Positions 1 to 11,800 of a stretch of DNA of 64,000 nucleotides are shown piece by piece; the stretch's first letter is position 1, and each line of letters opens with the position of its first letter. A program made the translations under genes and the position numbers. The notes beneath the pieces are model-generated. The model was not told the origin of the DNA and made no database searches. It worked only from the letters and a program-made list of their open reading frames with translations. Origin of the DNA: Gymnogyps californianus (taxonomy: Eukaryota; Chordata; Aves; Accipitriformes; Cathartidae); NCBI RefSeq assembly GCF_018139145.2, contig NC_059471.1:101992914-102056913 (forward strand), read 5' to 3'.

Positions 1-293
1 GTGCTGTGTTTTGGATTTAGTGTGAGAATAATGTTGATAACACGCTGATGTTTTAGTTGTTGCTAAGTAGCACTTAGCCTAAGTTAAGGACTTCTCAGTT
101 TCCCATGCTCTGCCAGCAAGCAGGTATATGAGAAGCTGGGAGGGAGCACAGCCAGGACAGCTGACCCAAACTAGCCAAAGGGGTATTCCATACCATAGAA
201 CGTCATGCTCAGTATATAAACAGGGGGGAGTTGGCTGGGAGGGGCGGATCGCTGCTGGGGCATCGGTCAGGGGGTGGTGAGCAATTGCATTGT
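1..293 (+). mobile_element. ERVL-like LTR fragment (U3 and start of R), cut by window edge
   Basis: Positions 5-43 are the near-exact reverse complement of 28980-29018 inside the other LTR of this window, and the similarity continues through the TATA region. In LTR order the piece holds U3, a TATA box at 213-220 and the G-rich stretch after it, then stops near 293 where an A-rich run begins. Its first ~50-60 bases lie outside the window, and the rest of R and U5 is missing. It is plus-oriented, whereas the retroviral pol remains immediately beside it (331-2720) are minus-oriented, so it is not a normal 3' LTR of that body. It could be a separate nested LTR or an inverted terminal piece. Confidence 0.82.
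213..220 (+). promoter_or_regulatory. LTR TATA box
   Basis: The octamer tatataaa lies about 10 bases after a decayed CRE-like site (aacgtcat at 199-206). The other LTR of this window has the same order, with an intact tgacgtca. This supports its reading as the U3 promoter core; activity today is unlikely because downstream R/U5 is missing. Confidence 0.65.
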
Positions 294-304
294 AAATAAA
301 AATT

Positions 305-330
305 AAAAAAAAAAAAAAAAGAAAAAAGAA
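305..330 (+). repeat. A-rich tract at LTR/pol junction
   Basis: A run of 16 A (305-320) followed by gaaaaaagaa separates the plus-oriented LTR piece from the minus-oriented provirus end. On the minus strand it is a T-rich run just after the polypurine tract. It marks the junction of the two opposite orientations. Confidence 0.75.
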
Positions 331-332
331 GG

Positions 333-348
333 CCCCTTCCCTTTTTAA
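333..348 (-). other. Probable retroviral polypurine tract
   Basis: Read on the minus strand this is ttaaaaagggaagggg, a purine run sitting where a retroviral polypurine tract should be: downstream of pol and just before the expected 3' LTR start. No minus-oriented U3 follows it; a T-rich run and an inverted LTR piece follow instead. Confidence 0.5.
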
Positions 349-831
349 GGGCAAGTCCCACACTTTCCAATACATTTCCAATTAATCACCAGCACTTTTG
401 CTGTCTTTCAATATACACACACAGATATCATTCCTGCAGTCTGTGGGCCATCTCTATCAAATGTCTGTTGAGTTCATTCAGTCCATGACTTTGGGCTCCA
501 TCTGTCATAACAGTCTGTCTGCGCAGGAGGGACGGTGCTAAGTCCGCTCAGTCGGCAGAACAGGACTGGGCTTCGGTGTGGTGTGGCAGGCGGGTGACGT
601 TGGGCGCAGCAGGAGGATGGTGTGTAGTGTTGGATTGTTGCATGCTGAAGTCAGTCCTGGTTCCATCACTACTGTGCTTCGCTCAGTTTTATCAAAGTTC
701 ATTCTTCATTAATCTAAGTGATTCTTACTGTAATACCATTGATATAGCATATAACAATTACAATAATAATGACATACAGTGGCAGGATTATATAGCAATC
801 AACATCATACAATTTAATCTATTGGCTGTTC
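349..831 (-). mobile_element. 3' untranslated / post-integrase part of decayed ERVL-like provirus
   Basis: This stretch lies between the end of the integrase remnant and the polypurine tract. No env-like frame is visible: there is no signal peptide, no Cys-rich surface domain and no heptad region. That fits class III ERVs, which usually lack env. I see no other gene in it. Confidence 0.5.
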
Positions 832-1270
832 TCACTCAAAATCAAATAAATCCCCTTGAGGCACACATCGAAATTCCCCATCCTTCTGCATCACCCACCA
901 AGTGCACCCAGGTCCTTGAGCAAAAGCAATCCCACGAATGCATTCGCCTTTGCCTGAGGCAGGAGTAACCCAGACTGTTTTCCCTAGCATATTTTTTATG
1001 TGCGCTACAGGGACTTTATCCCCTTCTACAGTATGTGAAAGTTGTGATCGGGCAGGGCGAGCCCAACTGACAAATCCTCTACTGTTGACTAACCAGGTGG
1101 CCTTTGCTAAATGTGTATCCCAATGTTGGAAGGTCCCACCCCCCATTGCTCTCAGTGTAATCTTTAACAATCCATTGTATCGCTCGATTTTCCCAGAGGC
1201 TGGTGCATGATAGGGGCTGTGATATACCCACTCAATGCCATGTTCTTTGGCCCAAGTGTCTATGAGGTTG
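832..1270 (-). pseudogene. Decayed integrase, carboxy half (ERVL-like pol)
   Basis: The minus strand is open through this stretch and ends at a stop near 832. It carries the integrase region around the third catalytic acidic residue: a Ser-Gly-Lys-Ile-Glu-Arg stretch with the Glu codon at 1183-1185. Basic and aromatic carboxy-terminal integrase sequence with a Val-Trp-Val-Thr-Pro stretch follows. In the living family the enzyme joins viral DNA ends to host DNA in the nucleus and leaves a 5-bp duplication. The stretch is out of frame with the upstream catalytic part because of damage near 1280-1300, so no functional protein can be made. Family assignment is from motif recognition; class III is favoured but not proven. 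Confidence 0.8.
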
Positions 1271-1690
1271 TTTCGGAAATGAGTCCTGTTGTCTTACTCA
1301 GTTCTTTCTGGGGTGCCATGTTGCCATAAGACTTGCTTTTCAAGGCCCAGGATAGTGTTCTGGGTGGTGGCATGGGGCACGGGATATGTTTCCAGCCATC
1401 CAGTGGTTGCTTCCACCATTGTAAGCACGTGGCACTTGCCTTGGTGGGTTTGTGGGAGTGTGATATAGTCAGTCTGCCAGGCCTCTCCATATTTATATTT
1501 CAGCCATCGTCCTCCATACCAGAGAGGCTTTAACCGCTTGGGTTGCTTGATTGCAGCACTTGTTTGACATTCATGGATAACCTGTGCAATAGTGTCCATG
1601 GTCAGGTCCACCCCTCAATCACGAGCCCATCTATATGTTGCATCTCTTCCTTGATGGCCTGAGGTGTCATGGGCCCACTGAGCTATAAGT
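1271..1690 (-). pseudogene. Decayed integrase, zinc-binding and catalytic-core part
   Basis: The frame around 1615-1690 shows the His-x3-His part of the integrase zinc module (Trp-Ala-His-Asp-Thr-Ser-Gly-His) and is then closed by a stop at about 1615-1620. Just downstream, the expected Cys-x2-Cys pair shows one Cys and a Ser at the second place, so the zinc module is damaged. The core begins with Trp-Gln-Thr-Asp; this first catalytic Asp has its codon at 1468-1470. The region of the second catalytic Asp, near 1280-1300, is disrupted by a small frame-changing lesion. This is a dead copy with at least one stop, one frame change and one lost ligand. Confidence 0.82.
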
Positions 1691-2213
1691 AATTCACCCT
1701 TATGTTGCCAGTCCAGATCTACCTGAGCTATTTCAGTCTTAGCAGCCTTGTCTACCTGTTGGTTGTTTGGATGTTCTTCAGTGGCCCGACACTTAGGTAT
1801 GTGGACATCTACGTGACGTACTTTTACAACCAGGTTCTCTACCCGGGCAGCAATATCTTGCCACAATGTGGCAGCCCAGATAGGTTTGCCTCTGCATTGC
1901 CAGTTGCTCTGCTTCCATTGCTGCAACGACCCCCACAGAGCATTTGCCACCATCCATGAGTCAGCACAGAGATAGAGCACTGGCCACTTTTCTCATTCAG
2001 CAATGTCTAAAGCCAGCTGGATGGCTTTCACTTCTGCAGATTGGCTCGATTCACCTTCTCCTTCAGCAGTTTCTGCAACTTGTCATATAGGACTCCATAT
2101 AGCCACCTTCCACCTCCGATGCTTTCCTCCAATGCGACAGGACCCATCAGTAAACAGGGCATATTGCTTCTCATGTTCTGGTAGTTTATTATATAGTGGG
2201 GCCTCTTCAGCAC
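1691..2213 (-). pseudogene. Decayed RNase H domain (ERVL-like pol)
   Basis: Two RNase H blocks are visible on the minus strand in different frames. The first has Leu-Phe-Thr-Asp-Gly-Ser with its Asp codon at 2146-2148. The second has Leu-Cys-Ala-Asp-Ser-Trp with its Asp codon at 1960-1962, followed by Val-Arg-His-Val-Asp and Asn-Asn-Gln-Gln-Val-Asp near the domain end. In the living family this domain removes the RNA strand during reverse transcription. Frame changes between about 2000 and 2080 separate the blocks. The order tether, RNase H, integrase is intact along the minus strand, so this is one eroded provirus rather than scattered pieces. Confidence 0.82.
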
Positions 2214-2730
2214 GTGTCACCTCCTCCTCTGGCGATATTCCAAAATCTTTGCCTTCTGGCCAGTCCGTGATCACTTCTAGAAGTCCTGGGCGACTGGGAT
2301 TTACTATTCAAGTTCATTGTGTGATCAGTGCAACCCACTTACTCCATGTAGCATCAGTTGCATGGTGTGTAGAAGGGACCTTCCCTTTGAACATCCAGCC
2401 CAGCACCAGCAGTTGGGATGCCAAGAGGAGCTGTGCTTTAGTACCAACCACTTCTGAGGCAGATCAAACTCCTTCATATGCTGCCAATATCTCTTTTTCA
2501 GTTGGAGCATAGCAGGCCTCGGATCCTCTGTATCCCTGACTCCAAAACCCTAGGGGTTGGCCTCGGGTCTCCCCTGGTGCTTTCTGCCAGAGGCTCCAGG
2601 TAGGGTCATTCTCCCCGGCTGTGGTATAGAGCACATTTTTAACATCTGGTCCTGCCTGGACTGGCCCAAGAGCTACTGCATGAACAATCTCAAAAATACC
2701 TTCCTTAAAGCCCACTTATTGTTTTTAGAA
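2214..2730 (-). pseudogene. Decayed RT connection region (ERVL-like pol), 5' break point of the provirus
   Basis: The minus-strand frame at 2464-2715 shows the end of the reverse transcriptase thumb/connection, with Pro-Leu-Gly-Phe-Trp-Ser followed by Ala-Pro-Thr-Glu-Lys-Glu, typical of retroviral pol just before RNase H. Further connection sequence continues to about 2214 in another frame. Retroviral similarity fades between about 2715 and 2766; the fingers/palm with the YxDD box, protease, gag, primer site and 5' LTR are all absent. The provirus is therefore a 3' remnant. Confidence 0.75.
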
Positions 2731-2769
2731 AGTGCTCAGTTCCTTCAATTGTTTTCTTATCAATAAACT

Positions 2770-5700
2770 TTCACTCATGAATATGTTCTCCATGCTGGTG
2801 GCAGATTTTACCTTTAGAGCAGGCAAACAGAAAGGTAGTTGGACCATGCAAACTCAACTGCTGCTTAGCTTTATGCTAGCATGAATGAAAGATTTTATGG
2901 GTGCCACACTGTTCACTTCTGGCACTGAATGGCTCAGTAGCCGAGATTGTATGCAAACCAGCTGCTCTTCCAGGTGACATGTTCATTGTCCCTATAGGAA
3001 CACTCTGCATCCAAACCCTATGCAAACACACTGTGGGGAACAAAGCTGGCTCATCTCCATAAAACATTCATAGGATTGGAACAGGAAGCTGATGCATTGT
3101 GTGCTATATTTTTTCCTCTATGTTCCAGAGAAAAATACCAGAAAAGAAGGAAGATATGGGCCATTAAGTCTGCAGTGCACCCAGGCTGTAGTCATGAACT
3201 GAGAACAGGAGCTGGTCACCAGCTTCTTGAAGACCTGGCAGTAAATGGGAGAAATAAAAAAATCAATAGCTATGGACTCAGTCTTCATAGCCATATCTCC
3301 ATCCAGTATGAATTTGAGCTGCTCCAGTAGAATCAGTGTAGATCACTGAGGGTCTGGCTATAGGCCTTCTAAGTGCAGACTTGCTCCAGGTCATTTTAGT
3401 GAATAACAGTGTACACAGGTCACCATTTTCCAGGTGACTTAAGGCTGCCTGATACCTGAATCGATCTGAAAATCCTAGCCTGAATATCTTCAGTGGCAGC
3501 AGAAAATTACTCTCTGCTTCTTATACACATTATCTGTTTTAATAAACAGAGTTCCTACAAAAGAAACCCCTTGTGTCTCCAAAGAAAATCCATACACTCT
3601 TCTAAGGTGACTTTGTTGTTCATGAATGGTACCTGTGTGCAGCCAGAGTTCTCTGCTTGTTACAAATAGCTCCTAAGCTACATACATTAAAAAGCAGTTT
3701 TAAAGCAAGAAAATAGCTTGAAAGGAATGAATGCTTAAACAGAACACCATCTAAAGAATCATTCATGCCAGCTCAACAGCTTTATTACCCCTCGGTCTAC
3801 TTTATTGCAGACTCAGAGGAGTAGAAGATATGGATAATAGCCACTCATACCTTAAATTTCATCCTCCGTCAAAAAGCTTCTCTCTCTGTTTTCCACTCTT
3901 CATGGAACAGCCAAGCCACTTACATACTTGCTGAAGGCAACTGCCCACTTCTTACAGAAACCCTAAAAAGATGCAGTCGTGATGCAGTCATACATAAACA
4001 ATAGCTTGTTTTACAGAAGAACTGTTCGTTATAAACTGTTCATAAATGAGTCCCAGACGTCTTTTCTTACACGTACATCTGCATATAGTCATCATTTTTG
4101 GCAAGGACAGCATGGAGCATGGTAAATCAGCATCAATCAGGCTCACAGACTATCCTGGAATTTGCCATTGCAGAGGGCTATTTGTCATGGCTTTGACCAA
4201 CAAAAGTAGTGAAGCAATGCTTCTGCTATTTAAGAAGTTTAGTCCATTTTGAAGCATGCCAACGAGACTCCTGGGCTCTGCATTCTAGCTCTTCAAAGGA
4301 GGTGTTTTCAACCTGCTTACCAAAGACCAGTGATAAGGTGTCAGAAAGTGAGTGCAACAGGCTTGTAATTAGTCTTTTCTTTAATGTACCTCACCCACAG
4401 AAGCAACCAAAGGAACCAGCAAAATGGGGGGAGAGTGGATCAAAACTGCAAGAATAGTCCTCTTTTAATTTCATTTTAAATTGATCGCAAGTGTAAACCA
4501 TCAGCAATAATACACCAGAAGATGCTGTTTATTAAAGAAACAGTTGGTGACCTTCAGTGGACCAGGTTGACAGGCACTGCCCTGGCATCTCCTGGTTATC
4601 TTGGCCTTGCAGAGTAATTAGTACCTCAGACATGTCCTTCTCATTCTCTTGCATTTTCCCAGCAGCAGGCCAGTTTAAGCAATGGTTCTTCCAAGCAGTT
4701 TGCTGACCATTTAGTTTCCTAGATACTTCCACTGCCCCACATGCAGAAGGAGGACTGAATGCATAGCTGTAGCAGCTTGACTCACGGTACGGGTCCCTCT
4801 CTTTTTCAGGTGCGGTGCTTGACTCACAAAGGATCCTGATGCACCATTCCTCTGCTGGGAAATGGCTGGATTTGTTACTACTGTTACCCATGGGATGTTA
4901 TTACTTACTGTCGTACCATGTTGCCTAAGAAATTCAGTCTTCAGGTTGGTATCTCATTGTGCTAGGAACAGCAAACCCCCTGACTAAACTCTGCTCCAGA
5001 GACTTTACGGACAGTGACTGAAGACAATAAATGGATATAGATTAGGGATGCCAGGAAGTAAGGAGAAAATACCAGAGAGCACCGTCAGCAGCAGTCATAG
5101 CGTACTGCTGTTGTCACAGCCAAGCTGCTGTTGCAGAAGCCCGGGGAAGGGGAATCTGAAAGCAAATAATGAAGTAACTTTGCAGGTTTTTCTGGGAAGC
5201 TCCCTCACCAAAGAGGCACTACATAAGAGAGCAGGAAGAAGCTGACTTAGATTAAAGCTCTAACATCGACATTAGATGCTGGCAACAAGACAGATGAGAG
5301 ATGACTTATTACCAAACATGATGCCGCAAGAATGAAGGAGAGAGGCATCTCTCCATCAGGACAGTGTGGACAAGTAGCTTACCTGTAATAGGGAATAAGA
5401 CCCAGTGTATGGGTTGAACAGAGAGGATTGGCACAGTGAGCACAATATTCCCTAGACTACGTTCTCAATAGAAAGTTATTGGGTAGGGTGGTGGGTAGAG
5501 TAAGGCCAGAAAAAGGGTGTTGTGGCACTTTGTGGGGTAGAAGAGCAGGAACTGGGCTAGCAGATTTTGGCCTCATTTCCTAAGGAAAGAATTCCAATAT
5601 AGTCATACTACCATGGGTTAGTGTCCGTCCCTTGTCCTATTTCATAATTTTTGTATCCATTGACTAAGCAGCCACGTCTGGCAGGTGAACAGGCATCTCA

Positions 5701-8700
5701 AAATACAAAACTCCTACACAGTTCATGAAAACAGAGGGCAGGCAGAAGACAGAGACCTTAGAAGAGTCTTTGCCTTGACCACAGCATCCATGGGCTGCAG
5801 TATGAATTCACTCTGTATTAAACATCATATGGGAGAGAAAGAGGCCATATAAATGATCCCAATGACAAGAGCTTCTATCAGATACTGTCTTCCTATATAC
5901 CAAAGTCAGCCTCCAGATACAAATCCATCAGAAAACAGGATACATAAGTTCAAACATTCATGGAACAGGGTAGCAATGTCTGTACATTAAAGGTGGCTTA
6001 CATTAAAGATGGCTTTGTTCTCATGTGCTCAGCTTTTCCTGAACCTATGCTCTTCTTCCGCCTAGAAATTCTGCCTATTTTTAGGATATTTCAGGACATT
6101 TTCAGGACTTCCTATGTTTGTTTGGATTTCTGGACCTCTCACAGATGCAGGGAGACATAGGCAGCAGAGCTGACAGACTTTTGTACGTCACAGATGATAC
6201 TCCCGCTATCAGAGTACACCCTACCATACAGCAACGGTGCCTGACTAGTATCTATCATTGTACAAGACACTCACCTGGCAGGTAGACCTCAGGTTTCTGA
6301 GCCATATCAGAGATGCCTGAACAAGTGTTTCATAGCTGGTCTTCACACATAATAAAAGTCCCACATGTTTTGGAAATGTTGGCTTTGCTGAGCATGTGCA
6401 GAACATCCTGTGTATCCCGTGCTTCCATGCTCTCATTCTGTAACCATAATGTCCATATTATCACATCCAGAAAACCTCAAGAGAAAACATGGAAGAGCTA
6501 TATATGCCTAACAAGGACATTCTGGAAGATTTTTACATAATCTAGAAATGAAAAATGACGTAGAGACTTAGGCAACAGATAAGTAGAAGCAGAAAGTGAT
6601 GAAGGCAGAGATAAAGGGACAGGAGGGCTACAGGAGTTGTGATGAGGACAGTAAGAGTCTGGGTCCAGTGATGCTGAAGGGGAGGTGGAGGAGACATCAG
6701 CAAGGCAGGCAGAGAATTAGTCTGGGCAGAAGGATTTGGCCTGCTGTTGAATCTCCATTTCCTCCAGTGAACATGTTTTATGCAGCATGTAAAGCAATAA
6801 GGGAAAACCAAAGGAGGGGTATGTCATATAAGCCACTTCTGAAAGCCTTTTTAATAAAAGGTTTGAGCTGCAGGGCCTCACAGAGCCTCTGCACCACTGT
6901 GCTGGCATTTCCACCTAGCAGCAGCATTCCCAGCCACCACCAGCCAAGCAAGCAAACAAACAAATAAATAGCTGTCATGTTGTTTGCATTGTAGATGAAC
7001 TCAGAAGAAAATACAGCTGCAATTAGTTGGCACGCAGCTGTTGAATTAAATCGTTTACTGCCCAGCTAGTAGAGCACTGAACTGTGGCTTAAGCAGCAGT
7101 AGCTGGATTCAAAGCAAGGGATGCCAAAGAAGGGGTTAACCCTACACCTGTGTGCATGTTCATAATGTGTATTTTTTCCTGAACACATTATTAGTCTGTT
7201 AGCTCATTTAGAGACTATAATGAAGTCATTATGATGCCACCAGTGTATTTTGCCAGAAAGCTGGCAATCTTTAATCTGCTTCCTCTACAGCATCTCACAA
7301 AGGAAGGGAGAAACCAAAACACTGATTTCAACTAACAATGCATTTATTTGCAGTGCTGGGTCCCAGCACATGCTGAGAAGAAACTTCTTTTGTTTATTCC
7401 CCCCTCCTTCTGATGGGTTTTACATAACAAGCAAGGCATAGAAGATCCCTCAATGCAGCACAAAGCCACTCCACGTTTTACATGCTTTTCATTTTCTCTG
7501 CACCTTCCTTTGACCTTTTCTTCAGCTGAGGCAACCAAAGATGAAGTTAAAAATTCTTTGAAAAAAGCCCTGGCTAATGAGTTGCCGTGCATATACGCAT
7601 TGCCTGTAACTGCGTGCTGCCGCACCCGTACCTTCTTGGGGAGCCAACAATATACACTTAGCAGGTATTTCTAGGAGAAATATGCTAGGAAACAATGGTT
7701 GGCATGCCAACAAAGAGGACTTTCTGTGGGAGTCAGGGGAAGGTAAGGGATGTGGACAAGGACAAAGAGGGGCTAATCCACCCCAGTCCAGTTTCACACT
7801 CACCAGTGCATGTGCCTGTACAAACAGGGTAAAAATTACTTTTGTCAATCCCTGCTTTTGTTCCCCGATTAAACAAACCCCACTGATGTTTCAAGCTCAT
7901 GTGGGTAGCATTCAAGGCAGATGCCCAAAGGGGTTGAATGAGCTGAGTTTTCCCATTAGCAATGGCTGGGATGTGACTGGGTCACACGTCACACTACAGG
8001 GGAAGAGCTGAGCCACATCTATCCAGCCCTCCATGCGTGAGGGAATGTATGTCTTATATAAAAAACAGAGAGGCGAGTAGGTCGGGAAGGTGAGTCTAAG
8101 GGCAGATGACTACTATGAGCATTGTCTTTTCTAAGGGCCTGATCCGAAGTCCAGTGAAGCTTCCCACTATTTTTATCCCCTAAAAAGATTAACAGAGGGA
8201 AGTGATTTTACTAGTACCAACAAAATGCTGAAAAACTGCACAAGAAATCCTTCCCTGATGGAAAGAGTGACTTTGACAATGTAAATTCAATTACTTGGTC
8301 ACAGTTAATTGCCAGATGTTCTGCTCGCTATCGAGTCCTCCTGAAGCTTCAGTTCAAACTCTTTTCTTCAGACAATGGTAACTTTCTGAGTTACTGGATC
8401 ATGCTGCACAAGGGTGACTTCTCACAAGAGCTCCCATCAGCCACATCCAATGACTAATAACAGCACAGCAAGATTAACAAAAAGTTGGGACATCAGTATA
8501 CCTGAGCCCACCATCCTGCTTCAAGTGGCAAACAACTGCAGCACAACTGATATCTTCCTGCGACTAAAGCCTGCAAACCACCATTTTGTGACAATATCCT
8601 TGTGTTAAAGCACTAGCAGCACAGCTGAATGCCAGCAGGGCTACTTGCTTTTGGTAGATGGTGCACAGCTGCCAGCAGCGTGCTGGCATGCCACAGCGAT

Positions 8701-8820
8701 CTGAGCATCCCCTCCCACTGTACCACTGCATCACAGCCCTGAATTACTACTCCTGTGCTGTCCTCCAGTGCGTTGATGGTGCACTGGTGAGAGAGTTATT
8801 AGTGGGATAAAAATGAAGAT
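2770..8820. other. Unique DNA, no gene seen
   Basis: All frames are broken by frequent stops. The longest open stretch (minus 4532-4891, 119 codons) has no domain I recognise. A short (AAAC/AAAT) run lies at 6945-6970. I see no LTR, CR1 end, RNA gene or CpG-island promoter. Confidence 0.6.
6945..6970 (+). repeat. Simple repeat (AAGC/AAAC/AAAT)n
   Basis: Four-base A-rich units run from aagc through aaac to aaat, giving a short interrupted tetranucleotide microsatellite. Confidence 0.8.
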
Positions 8821-11800
8821 GCATGCTCATGCCGAGGGAGGAGAAAGCACCGAGGGGCAAGGAGGGCACTGTGAGCAAGTGCAGATTGAAAAAGGAAGAG
8901 GAAATGAGTATATCATGGGTTGCTTTTCAACAAAGCAAATTATTTATGTTCTCTGAATTTATATGTGGCACATACTGCACAGCTGGGGGACTGCGATCAG
9001 ATAAGAGGAAGAAGAATAGCCTTGGACTTAAAGCATATGAGCAGAACCAGACAATGTGACTCTCGTAAATGGCTTTGACCACCCAGCTCACTGGTGGGGA
9101 CCTTCGGGAGGGCTACTCAAAGCTGTAGCCTCCAAGATAAATGGGCATTCCAGTGTGGAGGAAATGAGAAGGCCAAGGATGGGGAAATTTTCATCCTCGA
9201 TCACTAGAGACAGTCAGCGCAGCGTGTGCGTGTTGCTCAGATGGCAAAACTCTGTCATTTTGCCACTCCCTGTGGTCACATCTAGCCCTGACAGGCCCTG
9301 ACCACTTGTGGGCTCCCTCCTGCTGTGACCCCAGTGCCTGGGCATACAGGCTCCTCGCAAAGAGCCTGAGGACAATTAGACGGCTCTGGGAGATGGCCTT
9401 GGAAGCAAATGAACTGAGACTCAGAGGAACAGAGCTGAGTGCCTGGGCCCGAGCAGCTGAGCAGGACATGAGTAGGACATCTGCACTCCCACCCTAGATG
9501 TTTTTCATGCTCTGTGCTTTGAACATGGTCCCAGAGCCACTGACCAATACTAGAGCTATCAACATTACTCTGGAGATGCCTCAACACCCACTCTGCCTGA
9601 CAGCAGGAAGTGCTGAACTTAGCACTTACATGCAGGACATAAGCACTAGATCCATCCATTGCACCCTGAAGTGATGGAGACAGATACACTACACAGCTTC
9701 CTTGGAGTCGGTGCAGAAGAAAAAACAAAATATAACCATGATTTCAAACCATAACACAAGGAGCTTTTGTGCTGATCTATCCTATGACCATACAGTCATA
9801 ATGAAGTAGCACCTTCTGGCTGTCAAGGCTGCCAACAACCAGGCAGCTGGAAGCTCTCAGGAAAACTTAGAATCTGCCAAGTCACCATTTCCAAGTGGGA
9901 AAAGAAAAGGGCCATACCCAGGGGGAAATCGAATGACAAATAATAACTAAAATAACAGATGTATGGCAGCCCTTTAGCACAGTGAAACTGAGACTCCTAT
10001 TGAGGAACTTTGGCTTGGGCTGGGGAGCGGAGCTGCCCCCAGCCACAGCATAGGAGAACAGCATCTTGGTGCTCCTACAGTGGTCAGATAGTGGTGGAGG
10101 CGTAGCTGGGAGAGAGAGTGGCGGCAAGGTGGCTTTTTCGTCACCAGTGCTGAATGCATAGATTTAGATGCTTGAAGATCAGGAACATCAACTTCTGTGG
10201 GCTAAGTGCTCCATAGTTACCTCAGCCCACAGTTCTGGAGAACCACTTGAATATTCTTCACTCCTGCACTCCCTGGCAGCACCCTCAAACATTACCTGCC
10301 ATTGATTTTAACAACACTCAGATACCCAAATACTGAATTGATACTATCAGCAGTCAGTCAAGAAGAGTCTAACAGTGCAGGGAAATGAAGAGAGAGCTTC
10401 TGAGGCCCAGGTTAATCCCCTGATGCCTAAGTCAGCTTTCCACTATTAATACATATTTATTACATTAATCATTATTTCCTAGCACTGTTGATTAAGAAGA
10501 AAATTTGCACCAATTTCTTGCTAATCTTGTTAACCATGAAGCAGGTTATTACTGGAAACACTCTTAAATACACTTATTTTTAATTTTATATATGCTATGT
10601 ATATATCCTATAGTTTGTAAATATCCAATATGTAAATTAGACTTCAATTTTATCTCTCTATATATCCCTTTCATTCAAGATCACCTGAGTCCATGACATA
10701 GCCAAATGCCTTAGTTACTGCATCATCTGCAACATTTCTAATGCTAGTATCTCCTAGGCTTGAAGCCAGGCGGGTATATGTGTACACTGGTAGCAGCACA
10801 AACATACAGGAAAGAGCTATCTCTATACCAAGACTATGTATGTTGAAAAGATTAAACTTCAGTCTTCTCATGCTGCAAACTTGGCTAAGAAAACTCCACA
10901 TTTAAAAGAAGTCAAAAATGCTGCTTGAAGAATTACTGAAATGTCAAGCAGCATATGAAAGGACTGTTTTCATGTCGTCTCCATGCCCTAACTCCTTTCA
11001 CATCCCTCAGGATTATAATTTTTTAAATTGTATTAAAAAAAAAGGCTCAGTCATCTCAAGTGTATCATTTAAATGCCAAGTTCCTGCCTGGATTCACATT
11101 TTCTAGCTCAGTTTTAAATCATTGGAAACAGATTGAATGGGGTGCCTTGTTTGGCAAGCATTGCTGTTCACCTACCAACAGAACTTCAGTGTGGTCCTCT
11201 TCTGCAGACATTTACCCATTGGCTTGATGGGGACTACTCAGGAGAGGAAGAACCTTTCAGGCTTGCTGCGTATCCTTTTGTCTCATCCTGCTATTAAATC
11301 TCTCTGGAGAAGAAACATCAGCATTCTGGAACCTGAAACTGCAGAAAATTCTGTGGTCCTTTGGACCCCGTAAGTGCCAATTCATGTTTTTCTTACAGAA
11401 GCAAAGCAAATGGCTTTTTCCCCTCAAATAACATAATAATTGCTTTCTCCTTCTTGTCCACAGGACATTAAACAGTTGGTCTTGTTTGTCATACAAAATC
11501 AAATTAAAGAGAGCATGACAAGTTAGTGTGTGTCTTCTCTAAAGAATGAGAAACAACTGATGCTCAGTTCCTGCCAGCACCACCCACTTGTCTACCCTGG
11601 AAGAGTCAAATGCCATTTCCCAAGGTGAGAGCAGCTCACAGGTGCTCTCCAGTCCCAGGCGTGGAGCTGTGATTTACCTCGCTGCTAAGGGGAGCTAACC
11701 GTGGCTGTGCATTTCAAGGGTGGAAAAGTCCTCCACGAGCATTCCTGCATCTCCCTGTTCCCGCGTCTCTGCGCGTCCTCCCACACCACGCTCCCTGCAA

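Noticed and set aside
79..381. 100-codon minus frame
   Set aside because: It spans the LTR piece, the T-rich run and the polypurine tract; the Phe-rich part is the homopolymer.
9282..9728. 148-codon minus frame
   Set aside because: No domain or signal peptide; likely chance in a stop-poor stretch.
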